Assembly: GCF_039537505.1 (NCBI RefSeq)
Contig: NZ_BAABAQ010000018.1
Coordinates: forward strand, 124,001 to 188,000
Source of the DNA: Streptosporangium oxazolinicum
Lineage (GTDB): Bacteria; Actinomycetota; Actinomycetes; Streptosporangiales; Streptosporangiaceae
DNA: 64,000 nt
Direction of reading: 5' to 3'
The translations under genes were made by a program, and so were the position numbers. Shown here one piece after another: positions 52,173 to 60,889 of this stretch; positions within the stretch are counted from its first letter, which is position 1, and the number at the start of each line of letters is the position of its first letter. The notes beneath the pieces were generated by a model. The model had not been told where the DNA came from. It ran no database searches and saw only the letters and a list, made by a program, of their open reading frames with translations.

Positions 52173-52204
52173 GGCCCCCACCGGGTTCCGGTGGGGGCCT
52201 TTTG
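52173..52204 (+). terminator. Rho-independent terminator of tRNA-Thr
   Basis: GGCCCCCACCGG (52173-52184) pairs perfectly with 52188-52199 around GTT and is followed by TTTT. Confidence 0.9.
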
Positions 52205-52305
52205 CCAACACCCTTGCTAACAGTGCTGTGGACCCGGTGGTTTCTTCCGCGGCAGGGTCGGTGTTTGGGAGTCGATCGGTCTTCAACACCTGGAGACCGC
52301 AGCGT

Positions 52306-53070
52306 TCACGAACATGGTCTGCCCGAGGCGGTGCACCGCCCGCACAGTGAGCACCACATCTCGTCCGGCTCCAGCAGTCCGGTTACTTCGTTCAGTAACG
52401 GTTCCTTGATCTGGTTCAGGGCTGTGGCGTCTCGGCTGAAGCAACGGGCCACCCAGATGTCATGATCCTTTGTCCACCAGTTGCTGAGGTGAAGGTGCAC
52501 GGCGGATGCGCCATCGAACCACCACAGGTCCGTCGGCCCCGAGGCCTCATCGACCCAGGGCAGAAGGTCCGTACCTACCAGAGCCGGTGTCCTTCCCTGT
52601 GGGAGAGCCAACTCCAGCGCCAGGTGTGGCCAGCGGTGAACAGCCAGGAGCAGCGCGTGTGCCTCAAGCCGCTGGTCGATGCTCCGGTTGAGGATCCTGA
52701 GCGGTCTGTCAGCGAGGGTCATCCCGGCACGGCCGTCCAGTAGAACCTCCACCCCACATGTCCAGTCGCCGTCCACGATTCCGTAGAACACCCATCCCTG
52801 GGCCGTCCAGTAGACCCTCGCATCACCATCCAGCCCGTACTCCATTCCATTGGGTCCCAAAGCCGGGCACCACAGTCCGCCGTATCTCTGCTCGAAAGCG
52901 ATCATCGCTTCAACGGCTTCAGCGGGAGCCGCGACCTCGACCCCATCATGATCAACGGCGCGGGCAGTCCGTTCGATCCAGTCCACAGGCGTCGGTTCAT
53001 GCCATCGTGCGTTTTCGTGAAGGAAGGTGTGGAGACGAGGCGATATCGAGCGGTCAGTTCGTATGTGCAC
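52306..53070 (-). CDS. Unknown protein, possibly SUKH/SMI1-like
   Basis: 254 residues. It is Trp-rich and soluble. EAVEAMIAFEQRYGGLWCP resembles the entry helix and YGG turn of SUKH-type (SMI1/KNR4) immunity proteins, but the rest is not diagnostic. A CSLC...C pattern near the end could bind metal. It lies just inside the tRNA-Thr-bounded islet, on the opposite strand to its neighbours. Confidence 0.6.
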   Translation of the reverse strand: MHIRTDRSISPRLHTFLHENARWHEPTPVDWIERTARAVDHDGVEVAAPAEAVEAMIAFEQRYGGLWCPALGPNGMEYGLDGDARVYWTAQGWVFYGIVDGDWTCGVEVLLDGRAGMTLADRPLRILNRSIDQRLEAHALLLAVHRWPHLALELALPQGRTPALVGTDLLPWVDEASGPTDLWWFDGASAVHLHLSNWWTKDHDIWVARCFSRDATALNQIKEPLLNEVTGLLEPDEMWCSLCGRCTASGRPCS

Positions 53071-53327
53071 ACCTCACCGTAAAGTCCCCGAGAGCCTGGG
53101 TTGCGTCCACGGAGATGATGTACGAGTTTTCCCAGATAGTGGACGTGGCGCCGTTAAATGAGGACGGCCATCGCGTGCTTCTTCGAGTGCGAGCAACTGT
53201 TCCTATCGCGGTGTGAGGTGGGTGGCAGCTGTCTCCGTTGCCAAAGATGATCTAGGATGGGCGCCTCCATCCACGATGAAGCGGCGGAATCTTGCTTCCA
53301 TTACCGGAGATTCCCCCTCGTTGGGGG

Positions 53328-53840
53328 ATGCCTCTGTTGACCCTGGCGGCTCTGGCGGCCCCCGCGTCGCGCACCGTCTGGTGGTACTTCCAAGAAGGGC
53401 CGACTTCCGAGGTGAAAGGCTTCACCTGCCCTCTCAGCGCGGAGCCCTATGTTTTTCAGGATGTCGGCTGGCTGATAGAGATCAACTGGCGGACCATTTC
53501 CGCGGAGTTGAACGGCTGGCCTACCGTCGTGATGGCGCTTGGCTTGAGCGCGGTTCTCGCCCTTCGGGGAAGGTGGAGCACGATTGCCGGCTGGGTGACG
53601 ACGGCGCTGTTCGTGGTGATCGCCGTGGTGTTCACGATCCCCTTCGCCATCGAGCTCGTCACCGATGACTGCCGGAACACGCTTCATTTCGGAGGGTGGA
53701 ACATCATCGAGGTCGGACCGGTCATGCACTATTTGGGCGGTGCGGTGCTGGTCATGTTCTTGTCGCTGCTTCGGCGTGATGAGACGGGCCGTCATGTCTC
53801 GGCGCGTAGGACGCCGCGTCCGATTGGATGGGGCTCATGA
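53328..53840 (+). CDS. Unknown membrane protein of the islet
   Basis: About 170 residues from ATG 53328 (TTG 53292 is an in-frame alternative). Hydrophobic segments: LLTLAALAAPASRTVWWYF, VVMALGLSAVLALRG, VTTALFVVIAVVFTIPFAI and YLGGAVLVMFLSLL, so about four helices. The loop after helix 1 has one Cys (GFTCPLSAEPYVF) and another Cys lies at DDCRNT. The stop overlaps the next ATG (ATGA). Family unknown. Confidence 0.55.
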   Translation: MPLLTLAALAAPASRTVWWYFQEGPTSEVKGFTCPLSAEPYVFQDVGWLIEINWRTISAELNGWPTVVMALGLSAVLALRGRWSTIAGWVTTALFVVIAVVFTIPFAIELVTDDCRNTLHFGGWNIIEVGPVMHYLGGAVLVMFLSLLRRDETGRHVSARRTPRPIGWGS

Positions 53841-54505
53841 CTGCTCATGACGTGGCCCGGCTGTTGCCCGATGCCCCGGTGCTTCGCGACGTGTGCCGGT
53901 CCATGGCGGTGCTGGAGGCCATTCTGAGCCCGGAATGGTCCAGCCGCTACCACTCCTTCGACATGGGCTGGAACCCCGGTGAGGAGATGGCCTCGATGCG
54001 AAACGGGTCGGGAGACGAATACTCCATCGTCTTTTCGGCGGCGGGTGCGTACATCCGCGGTTTCGACCACGAGGCGGTGATGAGCCCGTACGGCAACGAC
54101 GGGCCGTGGCCAGGGGTGCTCGACTTCGTTCCCGAGGTCTTCCGCCACTGCGTGGCCGAGCCCGCGTTCTGCGACGAGGACGGTATGCCGGTCGTGACCG
54201 CCTGCCTGTGGCGCGAGAGCGGCGACGCCCGCTGGCGGGTGGGCGAGATCGACTACCCGGACGGCGCCGACGACCCCGACGGTGCGACGCACCTGTTCGC
54301 ACGGCTCGTCGACCCGTCCGCGGAGGCGTTCCAGAGGTTCGCCGAGGACTACTACGAGGTCCCCGTGGACCTCGATGCGGTACGGCACGTCTACGCCCTC
54401 CGCCCGCTGACACAGGCGGTGGTCACCGCGCTGAACGCCGACCTCACCGTGAGGGACCTCGCCGACGACCTCATGGCGGCCCGGTACCCATCGGCCGCCG
54501 GTTGA
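53837..54505 (+). CDS. Unknown acidic cytoplasmic protein
   Basis: 222 residues from ATG 53837, which overlaps the membrane-protein stop (ATG 53828 is an alternative). Motifs include EEMASMRNGSGDEYSIVFSA then GAYIRGFDHE, a recurrent but unnamed actinomycete family to my knowledge. No signal peptide or membrane helix. It sits 24 bases before a HAD phosphatase gene in the islet. Confidence 0.6.
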   Translation: MTAHDVARLLPDAPVLRDVCRSMAVLEAILSPEWSSRYHSFDMGWNPGEEMASMRNGSGDEYSIVFSAAGAYIRGFDHEAVMSPYGNDGPWPGVLDFVPEVFRHCVAEPAFCDEDGMPVVTACLWRESGDARWRVGEIDYPDGADDPDGATHLFARLVDPSAEAFQRFAEDYYEVPVDLDAVRHVYALRPLTQAVVTALNADLTVRDLADDLMAARYPSAAG

Positions 54506-54529
54506 GAAGACGGTTCGCCCGTAGGGGCG

Positions 54530-55186
54530 ATGATCGTGCAACGGCTCGCGCTCTTCGATCTGGACAACACGCTCGTGAACCTGGACGAGGTGTTCCAAGC
54601 GTGGGCTGCGGAGTTCGCCGACGGGTACGGCCTCGAGCGCGCGGCGGTCGACTGGCTCATCGCTCTTGACCAGGCGGGTTACCCGCACCGTGAGGTCTTC
54701 TTCGCCAAAGTCGTTGAGCGCTTCGCCCTCACCGAGTCGGTCGAGGAGTTGTGGGGCCGCTACCGCAAGCGCATGCCGTACCTGGTGCACTGTCGGCCCG
54801 ACGTGATGGACGGCCTGGCTCGACTCCGCGCGTTTGGGTGGAAGGTGGCCATCGTCACCAACGGAACCGCGGACAACCAACTCGGCAAGATCCAGCGGAC
54901 GAGACCGGCCGAGGCCGCCGACGCCTGCGTGTTTTCAGGGCTCGAAGGAATCCGAAAGCCCGACACCGGGCTGTTTAAGGTCGCGGCCCGGCGTTGCGGT
55001 GTGACCCTCGAAGGTGGGGGATGGATGGTCGGTGACCACCTTGTTGCCGACATCGGCGGGGGACAGGCAGCCGGGCTGCGTACGATCTGGATCGACCGAG
55101 GCACCTGGGGCGGCCACGACCACAGCGCGGATCATGTCGTCACCGACCTGCTTCAGGCCATGGAGATCCTGCTCAGCGAGCGGTGA
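54530..55186 (+). CDS. HAD-superfamily hydrolase
   Basis: 218 residues from ATG 54530. Motif I is LFDLDNTLVN (nucleophile Asp and acid Asp), motif II VAIVTNGT, motif III Lys in GIRKPDTGLF and motif IV WMVGDHLVADI. The helical cap between 15 and 95 is of the subclass I (phosphoglycolate/haloacid dehalogenase-like) type. The substrate is a small phosphate ester of unknown identity. Last gene of the tRNA-bounded islet. Confidence 0.9.
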   Translation: MIVQRLALFDLDNTLVNLDEVFQAWAAEFADGYGLERAAVDWLIALDQAGYPHREVFFAKVVERFALTESVEELWGRYRKRMPYLVHCRPDVMDGLARLRAFGWKVAIVTNGTADNQLGKIQRTRPAEAADACVFSGLEGIRKPDTGLFKVAARRCGVTLEGGGWMVGDHLVADIGGGQAAGLRTIWIDRGTWGGHDHSADHVVTDLLQAMEILLSER

Positions 55187-55326
55187 TCGAGCGGCCATGC
55201 CGCAGCCTGCGAGGAGTGCTGTACAGCAGTCCCATACAGCAACACCGTCTTACACGACCACACGCCACCGACCCGTATCTACCGCCTGACCAGGGCATGA
55301 GGCCGCCGACCTGGGACGTGCCGCTG

Positions 55327-55388
55327 ACTCGTGATGAAGGGGTCTGGGGTTCGATTCCCCAAGGCGGCTCCAGGTCAGAGGCCCTCAC
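55327..55388 (+). repeat. Duplicate of the tRNA-Thr 3' half (att-like site)
   Basis: It matches 52120-52181 over 62 bp with three differences, covering the anticodon loop to 16 bases beyond the CCA. The 3.2-kb interval between the copies is the expected structure for attL/attR of an element that integrated at tRNA-Thr. Confidence 0.85.
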
Positions 55389-55710
55389 GAAGATCCTTTC
55401 GTGCTCCCGGCGCGGGTATGACGTGGTTCCGGCAAAGGATCTTTCCGGTCTCCACCTCAGCCAGTCGTTCACGGCGTGCGCGACCGTGTAGTCCGATGGG
55501 GCGATGGCAAGGCCGTCCTCGTAGTACGCCAGAAACACACCGTGCCACCCCATCCCCGCAAGCCATCGCCACCATGTCCGGCCAGGCTGGTCCGATCATG
55601 TACCAGATAACGTGCCTGAGTCGCGTGGCTGCCGTCTTCACGCCACTGCTGGTCAATGGCGTCATGACGTCGGTGATGTATGCGATAACGAATCCCCTTA
55701 CCCGGTACAT
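55375..55710 (-). pseudogene. Frameshifted remnant, unknown family
   Basis: On the minus strand, GFVIAYITDVMTPLTSSGVK and WYMIGPAWPDMVAMACGDG read as protein, then sense continues in another frame (GVFLAYYEDGLAIAPSDYTV, HAVNDWLRWRPERSF) before running into the att-like repeat. This suggests a decayed gene truncated at the recombination site. Confidence 0.35.
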
Positions 55711-55828
55711 CGTCTTGCCCTGTGGTGCTCCTCTGGCGTACTTCGGCCGCCCTTGCAGCGTGAACGGTCGCCGCTTCCCACCCCAAGATCATTCCGATAT
55801 AGGTTTTGGGCTTATGTGAGCTGATCCC

Positions 55829-56239
55829 CTACGGGCGACGCCAGAGGCCGGCCGACCACCGGACCGGGCGGTTCGGCGCCTCGGGCCGCATGCTGAACTT
55901 CACCGCGATGGTCGCCTTCTTGCCCTTCGGCACCTTCAATTCGGCCAGCGTCGTCAGGGACGGCCCGCTCGTCCCCACGCCGCATCCGCCGCGCGTGCTG
56001 AGGCGGCCGTTCACTTCGGCGTCGAACAACAGCCGCGAGGCCACGTCACCGGTGCAGATTTCACCGATGCCGAGCGGTTTCCCGTCGCCGAGCACGTCGA
56101 ATGTGAGTGACCTGTCGTGCGGCCAGGTGCCGGTCCGAGAGTCGGCCAGCCGGTAGCCCTTCAAGCGCTCGGGCAGAGCCTGCGGCGCCTGCGGCTCTGT
56201 TGGGCGCGGCGGTAGTCGACGGGGAAGGGAGCTCATCAC
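55829..56239 (-). CDS. Unknown protein, possibly a truncated exported domain
   Basis: 136 codons from GTG 56239 (ATG 56236). After a Pro-rich start come RLADSRTGTWPHDRSLTFDV, GEICTGDVASRLLFDAEVNG and LAELKVPKGKKATIAVKFSM, which look like beta-strands of a small sandwich domain. No signal peptide is present. A Cys pair (ICTG, GGCG) may form a disulfide. It may be the 3' part of a longer gene. Confidence 0.4.
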   Translation of the reverse strand: MMSSLPRRLPPRPTEPQAPQALPERLKGYRLADSRTGTWPHDRSLTFDVLGDGKPLGIGEICTGDVASRLLFDAEVNGRLSTRGGCGVGTSGPSLTTLAELKVPKGKKATIAVKFSMRPEAPNRPVRWSAGLWRRP

Positions 56240-56278
56240 CGCGCCTGCTCAGGGGGTCGCCCTGCTGTGGGGTCGCGT

Positions 56279-56566
56279 TCATGCCGTGGCCTCCCACCGG
56301 GAGGACCTGAGGTAGGCGTCCGGAGAGTGGCCCCGGCCGGGGGCGACGGCGGGCCCCGGCCGGAGAGTCTGGTTCTGGGGGCCGGGAGAATCCGGCAGCA
56401 GGGTGGTCGGCTGGCCGATGTTCGGGGGTGGGGCGCCATGCGCGTGCGCGCGGGCCGTGGTGCGGGCGCGGCGGTGGGAGCGCGCGTCGGCGAAGCAGGC
56501 GCAGCCGCTCGCTGTGGTCCGGTCGAGAACCGGGACACTAGGTTTGTTCATCGGGTCAGGACTCAC
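56279..56566 (-). CDS. Possible small Arg/Pro-rich protein
   Basis: 95 codons from GTG 56566 after AGGAA, or ATG 56551 (MNKPSVPVLDRTTASGCACF). Composition is low-complexity and no domain is seen. It points towards the preceding gene. It may be a shadow. Confidence 0.25.
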   Translation of the reverse strand: MSPDPMNKPSVPVLDRTTASGCACFADARSHRRARTTARAHAHGAPPPNIGQPTTLLPDSPGPQNQTLRPGPAVAPGRGHSPDAYLRSSRWEATA

Positions 56567-56730
56567 TTCCTGATCAAGGGGCCCGTACGGCGTTACCGCG
56601 CCTGCGGGCCTCGCTTTTTGTGGTTGTCATGTCATTGACACGACGGATCCATCAGAACGGGGCGCATTCGCTATCCGGTAGATGAGGATGGAGGAGGAAA
56701 GCGGAGTCCTCCCACGTCCGCGAGGTGATC
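56567..56730. promoter_or_regulatory. Upstream region of the XRE-TPR regulator
   Basis: Less GC-rich. TGTCATGTCATTGACA (56625-56640) carries inverted TGTCA/TGACA arms and could be an operator. GGAGGAGG at about 56691-56698 is too far from the start to be its ribosome site. Confidence 0.35.
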
Positions 56731-57972
56731 ATGGGTTTGCCGACCTGGGCCGCGCGCTTGAAGGCCGCACGCCATGGCGAATGCTGGACGCAGAAGGAGG
56801 TGGCCCGGCGCCTCACCGAGGCGGCTCGTGAGCATGCCGGTATCTGCCTGCCGGGCAGGGCATCCCTGACCCGGATGCTCAGGGACTGGGAGACGGGAAG
56901 GGCCCGGCCTCGCTCCCCCTACCCGCAGTTGCTCGCCCTGGTCTACGACCTCGACGAGGCAAGCCTGTTCAGTGACTCTCCTGCAGTTCCCCGTTATGAG
57001 GGAGTGGACTACAGCGAGCAGTTTGATCCAGAGGACGAGGACAGGCTGATTCACGCCGCCCGTCAGCCCCGCCGCCTCGATGCCGCTGTCATCGGTTCGT
57101 TGGGCGTCATCCTCGCTGAGCAGCGCCGAGTAGAGGATGCGCTCGGCTCTGAATGCCTCATTGTCCCCGTCCGGGCGGAACTGGCGACCGTTGAGGGTCT
57201 GCTCGCTGAAGCTCGTGGGAAGCTACGCACCCCCATGCTGGACATGGCTGCGCAGTACGCGCAGTTTTCCGGGTGGCTGCACGCCAACACGGGCCGCGAG
57301 AGGGAGGCGGACGTCTTCTACGACCGGGTACTCGAATACGGGACTGAAGTGGGAGCCCCTGACATGGTCGCCACGGCCCTGTCGATGAAGGGGCATCTCG
57401 CGTGGCTCGGCCGCAAGGTTGGTCCGCTGATCGGCCTGTCACAGGCTGCTCAGCGAGACTCCGCCACGAGTGCCGGTCTGCGCGCCCTGGCGGCTCAGCA
57501 GGAAGCTCGAGGGCACGCTCTGGCGGGCGAGGCGGATGAAACCGATCGGCTGTTAGATCAGGCTGTAGAGCTGGCGCTGAAGTCCGCAGAGCGACCCGAC
57601 CGCGAGCCGCCATGGATCTACTTCTACTCGTCCACCTACCTGACGCTGCAGCGTGGTCTCGCCTACCGCTACCTCGGGCGGAACGGGCAGGCCGTTGATC
57701 TGCTCAAGCAAGGCCTCGGCGCGCTCGCGGTTGACCTGCAGGAGTCTGAATGGGCGGCCAACTACATCTACCAGCTCGCGTTCACGCATGCCGCAGAAGG
57801 TGAGCCCGAGGAAGCGTCCGCGGTCGCAATGCGGGCTGTCACCATCGCGCACGCGACCTCTTCGGCCCGGCTCGCGGTAGACCTGAGTCGACTCCATAGC
57901 CGCCTGGTCGCTACCTGGCCCGACGTACAGGCCGTGATGGAATTGGGTGAGGCGCTGCCGAAGACGGCGTGA
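56731..57972 (+). CDS. XRE-type HTH regulator with TPR-like C-terminus
   Basis: 413 residues from ATG 56731 (GAGGTGATC in front; GTG 56725 is an alternative). The HTH is WAARLKAARHGECWTQKEVA then MLRDWETGRARPR. The rest is helical with tetratricopeptide-like units (AAQYAQFSGWLHANTGRERE, FYDRVLEYGTEVGAPDMVAT, GLAYRYLGRNGQAVDLLKQG). This layout is typical of actinomycete peptide- or stress-linked regulators whose TPR part binds a partner. The target is unknown. A terminator follows. Confidence 0.85.
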   Translation: MGLPTWAARLKAARHGECWTQKEVARRLTEAAREHAGICLPGRASLTRMLRDWETGRARPRSPYPQLLALVYDLDEASLFSDSPAVPRYEGVDYSEQFDPEDEDRLIHAARQPRRLDAAVIGSLGVILAEQRRVEDALGSECLIVPVRAELATVEGLLAEARGKLRTPMLDMAAQYAQFSGWLHANTGREREADVFYDRVLEYGTEVGAPDMVATALSMKGHLAWLGRKVGPLIGLSQAAQRDSATSAGLRALAAQQEARGHALAGEADETDRLLDQAVELALKSAERPDREPPWIYFYSSTYLTLQRGLAYRYLGRNGQAVDLLKQGLGALAVDLQESEWAANYIYQLAFTHAAEGEPEEASAVAMRAVTIAHATSSARLAVDLSRLHSRLVATWPDVQAVMELGEALPKTA

Positions 57973-57986
57973 GCGGTCAATACGAC

Positions 57987-58024
57987 GACGCCCCGCCGGT
58001 CAGCTGGTCGGCGGGGCGTCTCTT
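57987..58024 (+). terminator. Terminator of the XRE-TPR gene
   Basis: GACGCCCCGCCG (57987-57998) pairs perfectly with 58009-58020, followed by TCTTCC. Confidence 0.8.
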
Positions 58025-58051
58025 CCTCCATGCGGGCCAGTATGGGACCGG

Positions 58052-58174
58052 GCGACGACTCACACCCCGTACCAGCAGGTGGCCAACGCCCTGCGTGAGC
58101 GGATCGCTTCGGATGAGATCCCGGCTGGCCGTCGCATTCCGAGCATGGTCGAGCTGGAGAACGAGTTCCAACCT
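58052..58174 (+). pseudogene. Truncated GntR-type winged-helix N-terminus
   Basis: THTPYQQVANALRERIASDE then IPAGRRIPSMVELENEFQ is the start of a GntR DNA-binding domain. It ends abruptly before the recognition helix, and no ligand domain follows. The next gene is convergent. Confidence 0.6.
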
Positions 58175-58212
58175 TGGTCGGGGGCGACCGGAAACCGGGA
58201 CACCCTCGGCTG

Positions 58213-59187
58213 TCAGACGAGGGCGGTCTTGTAGAAGATGCTGGCCTTCCTCGCTCCCTCGACGCCCGAGGCGAGTCCCAGGCACAGGCGGGGCGCGCCG
58301 CTCGCGATCTGGATCGCCATGCCCTCCGGCTCCCGGAAGTCCAGGGACTTGCCCGCCTGGGTGAGCGACCGCTGGACCGTACTGCCCGTGCGCAGATCGA
58401 CGCAGGTGACGTGGGCGTTGCCCGGAGCCGGGTTGGAGGTGCTGTAGGCGGTGCCGTCCAGGAGGTACAGGTAGTTCCCGTAGGCGGCGTAGCCCTGGAA
58501 GACGCCCAGCCCCGGCGGTTGTGCGATGTCGAACAGCGGGGTGGCCGTTCCATTTTTGAGCGCGGACAGGGAGTACGCCGCGTAGCGTGCCTTTCCGCCG
58601 ATCCAGTAACGCATGATCAACCGATTGGTGGAGGGGTCGATCGCACACGTGGTGCTGGTCGCGCCCGCGATCGGCGCGTACTTGGTGAGAGCGGAGGAGG
58701 ACGCGGTCAGGGTCTGGCCGTTGACGAACTTGAACCGGGCCAGCCTGTTGCCCCAGGCGTTGGCGCCGTCGCTCACGGCGTTGGTCTCGGTCCACAGGTA
58801 CGCCGAGGTCCCCGACGGCTCCACTCCGATCTGGACGCCGTGCCCGAAGCCCATCAGGTACATGTGCCCGAGCACCGTTCCGGTCAGGCTGAGTTTGGTC
58901 AGGCAGAGGTTGCCCGCCGCCGCCGACCCCGAGCCGTTCTTCACCTGGACCACGTATATGTGCCCGTTGGTGTTGTCGAAGCCGAACGACTGCAGCACCG
59001 TCTCGTCGTAGAGGGCCTTCTTCCAGATCAACTGCGTCGAGGGTGCGGCCAGGTCGAACCGGTCCGCCGCGGTTTCGGCGGCGGCGCCCCGGACGCCGGC
59101 GAAGCCGCCCAGGGCCGTCGCCACGGCGGCGCCGGTGGCGGTCGTGAACAGGCCTCTACGAGTGATCATCCGCGAAAGATACGGCAT
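58213..59187 (-). CDS. Tat-exported beta-propeller protein, TagC/phage-baseplate-like
   Basis: About 324 residues from ATG 59187 (or 59169). The Tat signal MITRRGLFTTATGAAVATAL ends near AAAETAA. The mature part has repeated beta-blade motifs: QSFGFDNTNGHIYVVQVKNG, GHMYLMGFGHGVQIGVEPSG, NRLARFKFVNGQTL, FQGYAAYGNYLYLLDG and EPEGMAIQI. This matches proteins annotated as teichoic acid biosynthesis protein C or phage receptor-binding propellers in actinomycetes. Ligand unknown. Confidence 0.75.
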   Translation of the reverse strand: MPYLSRMITRRGLFTTATGAAVATALGGFAGVRGAAAETAADRFDLAAPSTQLIWKKALYDETVLQSFGFDNTNGHIYVVQVKNGSGSAAAGNLCLTKLSLTGTVLGHMYLMGFGHGVQIGVEPSGTSAYLWTETNAVSDGANAWGNRLARFKFVNGQTLTASSSALTKYAPIAGATSTTCAIDPSTNRLIMRYWIGGKARYAAYSLSALKNGTATPLFDIAQPPGLGVFQGYAAYGNYLYLLDGTAYSTSNPAPGNAHVTCVDLRTGSTVQRSLTQAGKSLDFREPEGMAIQIASGAPRLCLGLASGVEGARKASIFYKTALV

Positions 59188-59618
59188 ATACGGATTCGTC
59201 CTGTTTCGTTCGACGGTGTCAGAGGACCCGTCAATCTCTATCACCTCGAAGATCATGACAACACTGAAACGGATTAAATTCCACATAACGGACCGATCCA
59301 AGCGGGCTGGAGCGACTCGGCCGATCTGCCGCGCACCACAGCCCAGGTCGCCGCCGAGCTCCAGAAGCCCTCGACTCCGGGACCCTTTTGGCCTGTACGG
59401 CGGTGTACGCCCTGATGAGCTCGCTGGACTGTGACCGAAAAGGTTCACGGAGCTTCACCCGCACCCGCTCGATCTGTATTTTCGCGCCCATGCCGGCTCA
59501 ACGAATTTTCGCCCGTCAGGCGTCGAAGCGGCGGCGGGAGGATCCGATATGGCCGAGGTATCGGTGGGTCCGGTCGCACGTCCCATCGACGGGTTGGCGG
59601 GGCGGGAAGTCGGCGACA
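59188..59618. other. No gene seen
   Basis: Region between the propeller gene and a NUDIX remnant. It contains a somewhat AT-richer stretch at 59200-59290 that may be the propeller gene promoter. Confidence 0.35.
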
Positions 59619-60005
59619 TCACGGCATCGCCGCTCGTTCGCGTATCGAGGTGGGGCCTTGTTCGATGTAGTGGCACCCGGCCTCGGTGAGTCGTTCGACG
59701 ATCAGTGGGTGAAGGCGGCGGGTCGCGTACCACGCGGGGGTGAGCTGCCGGTCGTCTACCTCGCTGGTCCGCAGGGTGATCGCCGTGAGGTCCCGTGGCC
59801 GCAGGGTGCGGGTGGCGAAGACGAACGCGATCCGATCATGGCGGTCGGGGCTGCCGGCCGGTATCCGCGCGACGGTGATGAGGTGTTCGGCGGGCAGGCT
59901 CAGGCCGGTTTCCTCGCGGGGTTCGCGAGTCGCGGCGGCCGGGCTCTCGCCGTGGTGGGCGCGGCCGGGGAGTTGCCAGCGGGCATCACGTGCGAGTTCG
60001 CGATG
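59619..60005 (-). pseudogene. NUDIX hydrolase remnant
   Basis: Minus-strand frame ending at 59619. HHGESPAAATREPREETGLS is a NUDIX box (GESP...REVxEETGL) with the leading glycines lost and a Pro for Val. It continues LITVARIPAGSPDRHDRIAF, WYATRRLHPLIVERL. No start codon or N-terminal strands are found, so the gene is truncated at the 45-bp repeats next to it. Confidence 0.6.
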
Positions 60006-60095
60006 TGTCGAGTTTTTGTTCCGTCGAATGTCGGTAGGCGCCCTTCAGGTTGTCGGTTTTTTGCTCCGTCGAATGTCGGTTTGGCTCCATGCTGG
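60006..60095. repeat. Two tandem copies of a 45-bp unit
   Basis: 60006-60050 and 60051-60095 share TCCGTCGAATGTCGGT and a T-rich start (TGTCG(A/G)GTTTTTTG-like). They sit at the truncated 5' end of the NUDIX remnant. Confidence 0.7.
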
Positions 60096-60199
60096 CTCGA
60101 TCACCGCCTGGAGGGGGCGCTGTGCCCGAGTTGATTTCACGTCGTGTAACCGGTCATGCCGACGACAGCGAGGCGTTCGCGCCCATTGGGTCGGGCGGA

Positions 60200-60562
60200 T
60201 CAGGAACCGGTTGTCCGCGGTCCCGGGCCGACCTCGCGAATGACGGTGTAGGTGGGCACTCCGCTCATACGAGCCTCGGCCTTGCCGGAAAGTCCCTCCA
60301 GAGCCTTTTGGATGGCGACCACCCGGCCCTCGGTGTCTGACGTCTCCACGAAGTTGCGGTAGTCCGCCTCGCTCGCCCAGTGCACGATGTTGTAAACCCG
60401 GGTGCCGTCGGTGCTTACGTGGAAGCGGGCCGACCGGTAGCCGGGGTAGAAACGCACCCATCGCTCCTGGATCTCGGCGAAGGCGTCCACGAGCTCACGC
60501 TGGGTCCCGGCGCCGTCAACGGTGTAGTCGATGATCGAGTAGAAACCGGTCTCCATGCTCAT
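60200..60562 (-). CDS. ABM-domain (antibiotic biosynthesis monooxygenase-like) protein
   Basis: 120 residues from ATG 60562 with AGGAGAG upstream. The dimeric alpha-beta-barrel pattern is visible: FYSIIDYTVDGAGTQRELVD, FAEIQERWVRFYPGYRSARF, YNIVHWASEADYRNF. These small proteins are often cofactor-free monooxygenases or haem-related; some only act in quinone turnover. No biosynthetic genes are adjacent, so a specific role cannot be given. Confidence 0.8.
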   Translation of the reverse strand: MSMETGFYSIIDYTVDGAGTQRELVDAFAEIQERWVRFYPGYRSARFHVSTDGTRVYNIVHWASEADYRNFVETSDTEGRVVAIQKALEGLSGKAEARMSGVPTYTVIREVGPGPRTTGS

Positions 60563-60702
60563 GATGCGTTCTCTCCTGTACGGCGATGTGAGGTGAGGGC
60601 CGAGGGCCTGCTCCGAATCATGCGACCTCGATTTAGGTTGAGGTCAAGTGAAATCGGTGGGCGTTCACTCCGCATGAAGGGGGTCGGGGTTGGTTCTCAC
60701 GG

Positions 60703-60739
60703 GCGAAGGCCCTCCGAGACGATCTCGGAGGGCCTTCGC
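60703..60739. terminator. 17-bp-arm hairpin
   Basis: GCGAAGGCCCTCCGAGA (60703-60719) pairs exactly with 60723-60739 around CGA. The nearby genes point away from it or end 150 bases away, and the DNA just upstream loosely resembles a tRNA 3' half, so it may be a leftover tRNA terminator. Confidence 0.6.
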
Positions 60740-60889
60740 GTGTTCGGGGGCTTGATGGGCTACAGGCCGACGCTGATCGTCACGTCGGCGTGTCCGCTCG
60801 GTGTGGCCGCGTGGTCCCGGATCGATTCCGAGGCCGCCGTTCTCGATTCGGCGGACCCGGACATCCGGTCCTCACGTGCCTTCCTCAGA

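Noticed and set aside
60200..60562. Antibiotic biosynthetic cluster around the ABM protein
   Set aside because: No synthase, tailoring or resistance genes are adjacent; ABM-domain proteins are common outside clusters.
60664..60705. tRNA 3' half next to the 17-bp-arm terminator
   Set aside because: The anticodon-arm-like TTCACTCCGCATGAA looks suggestive, but the T-stem does not pair properly and the T-loop is wrong.
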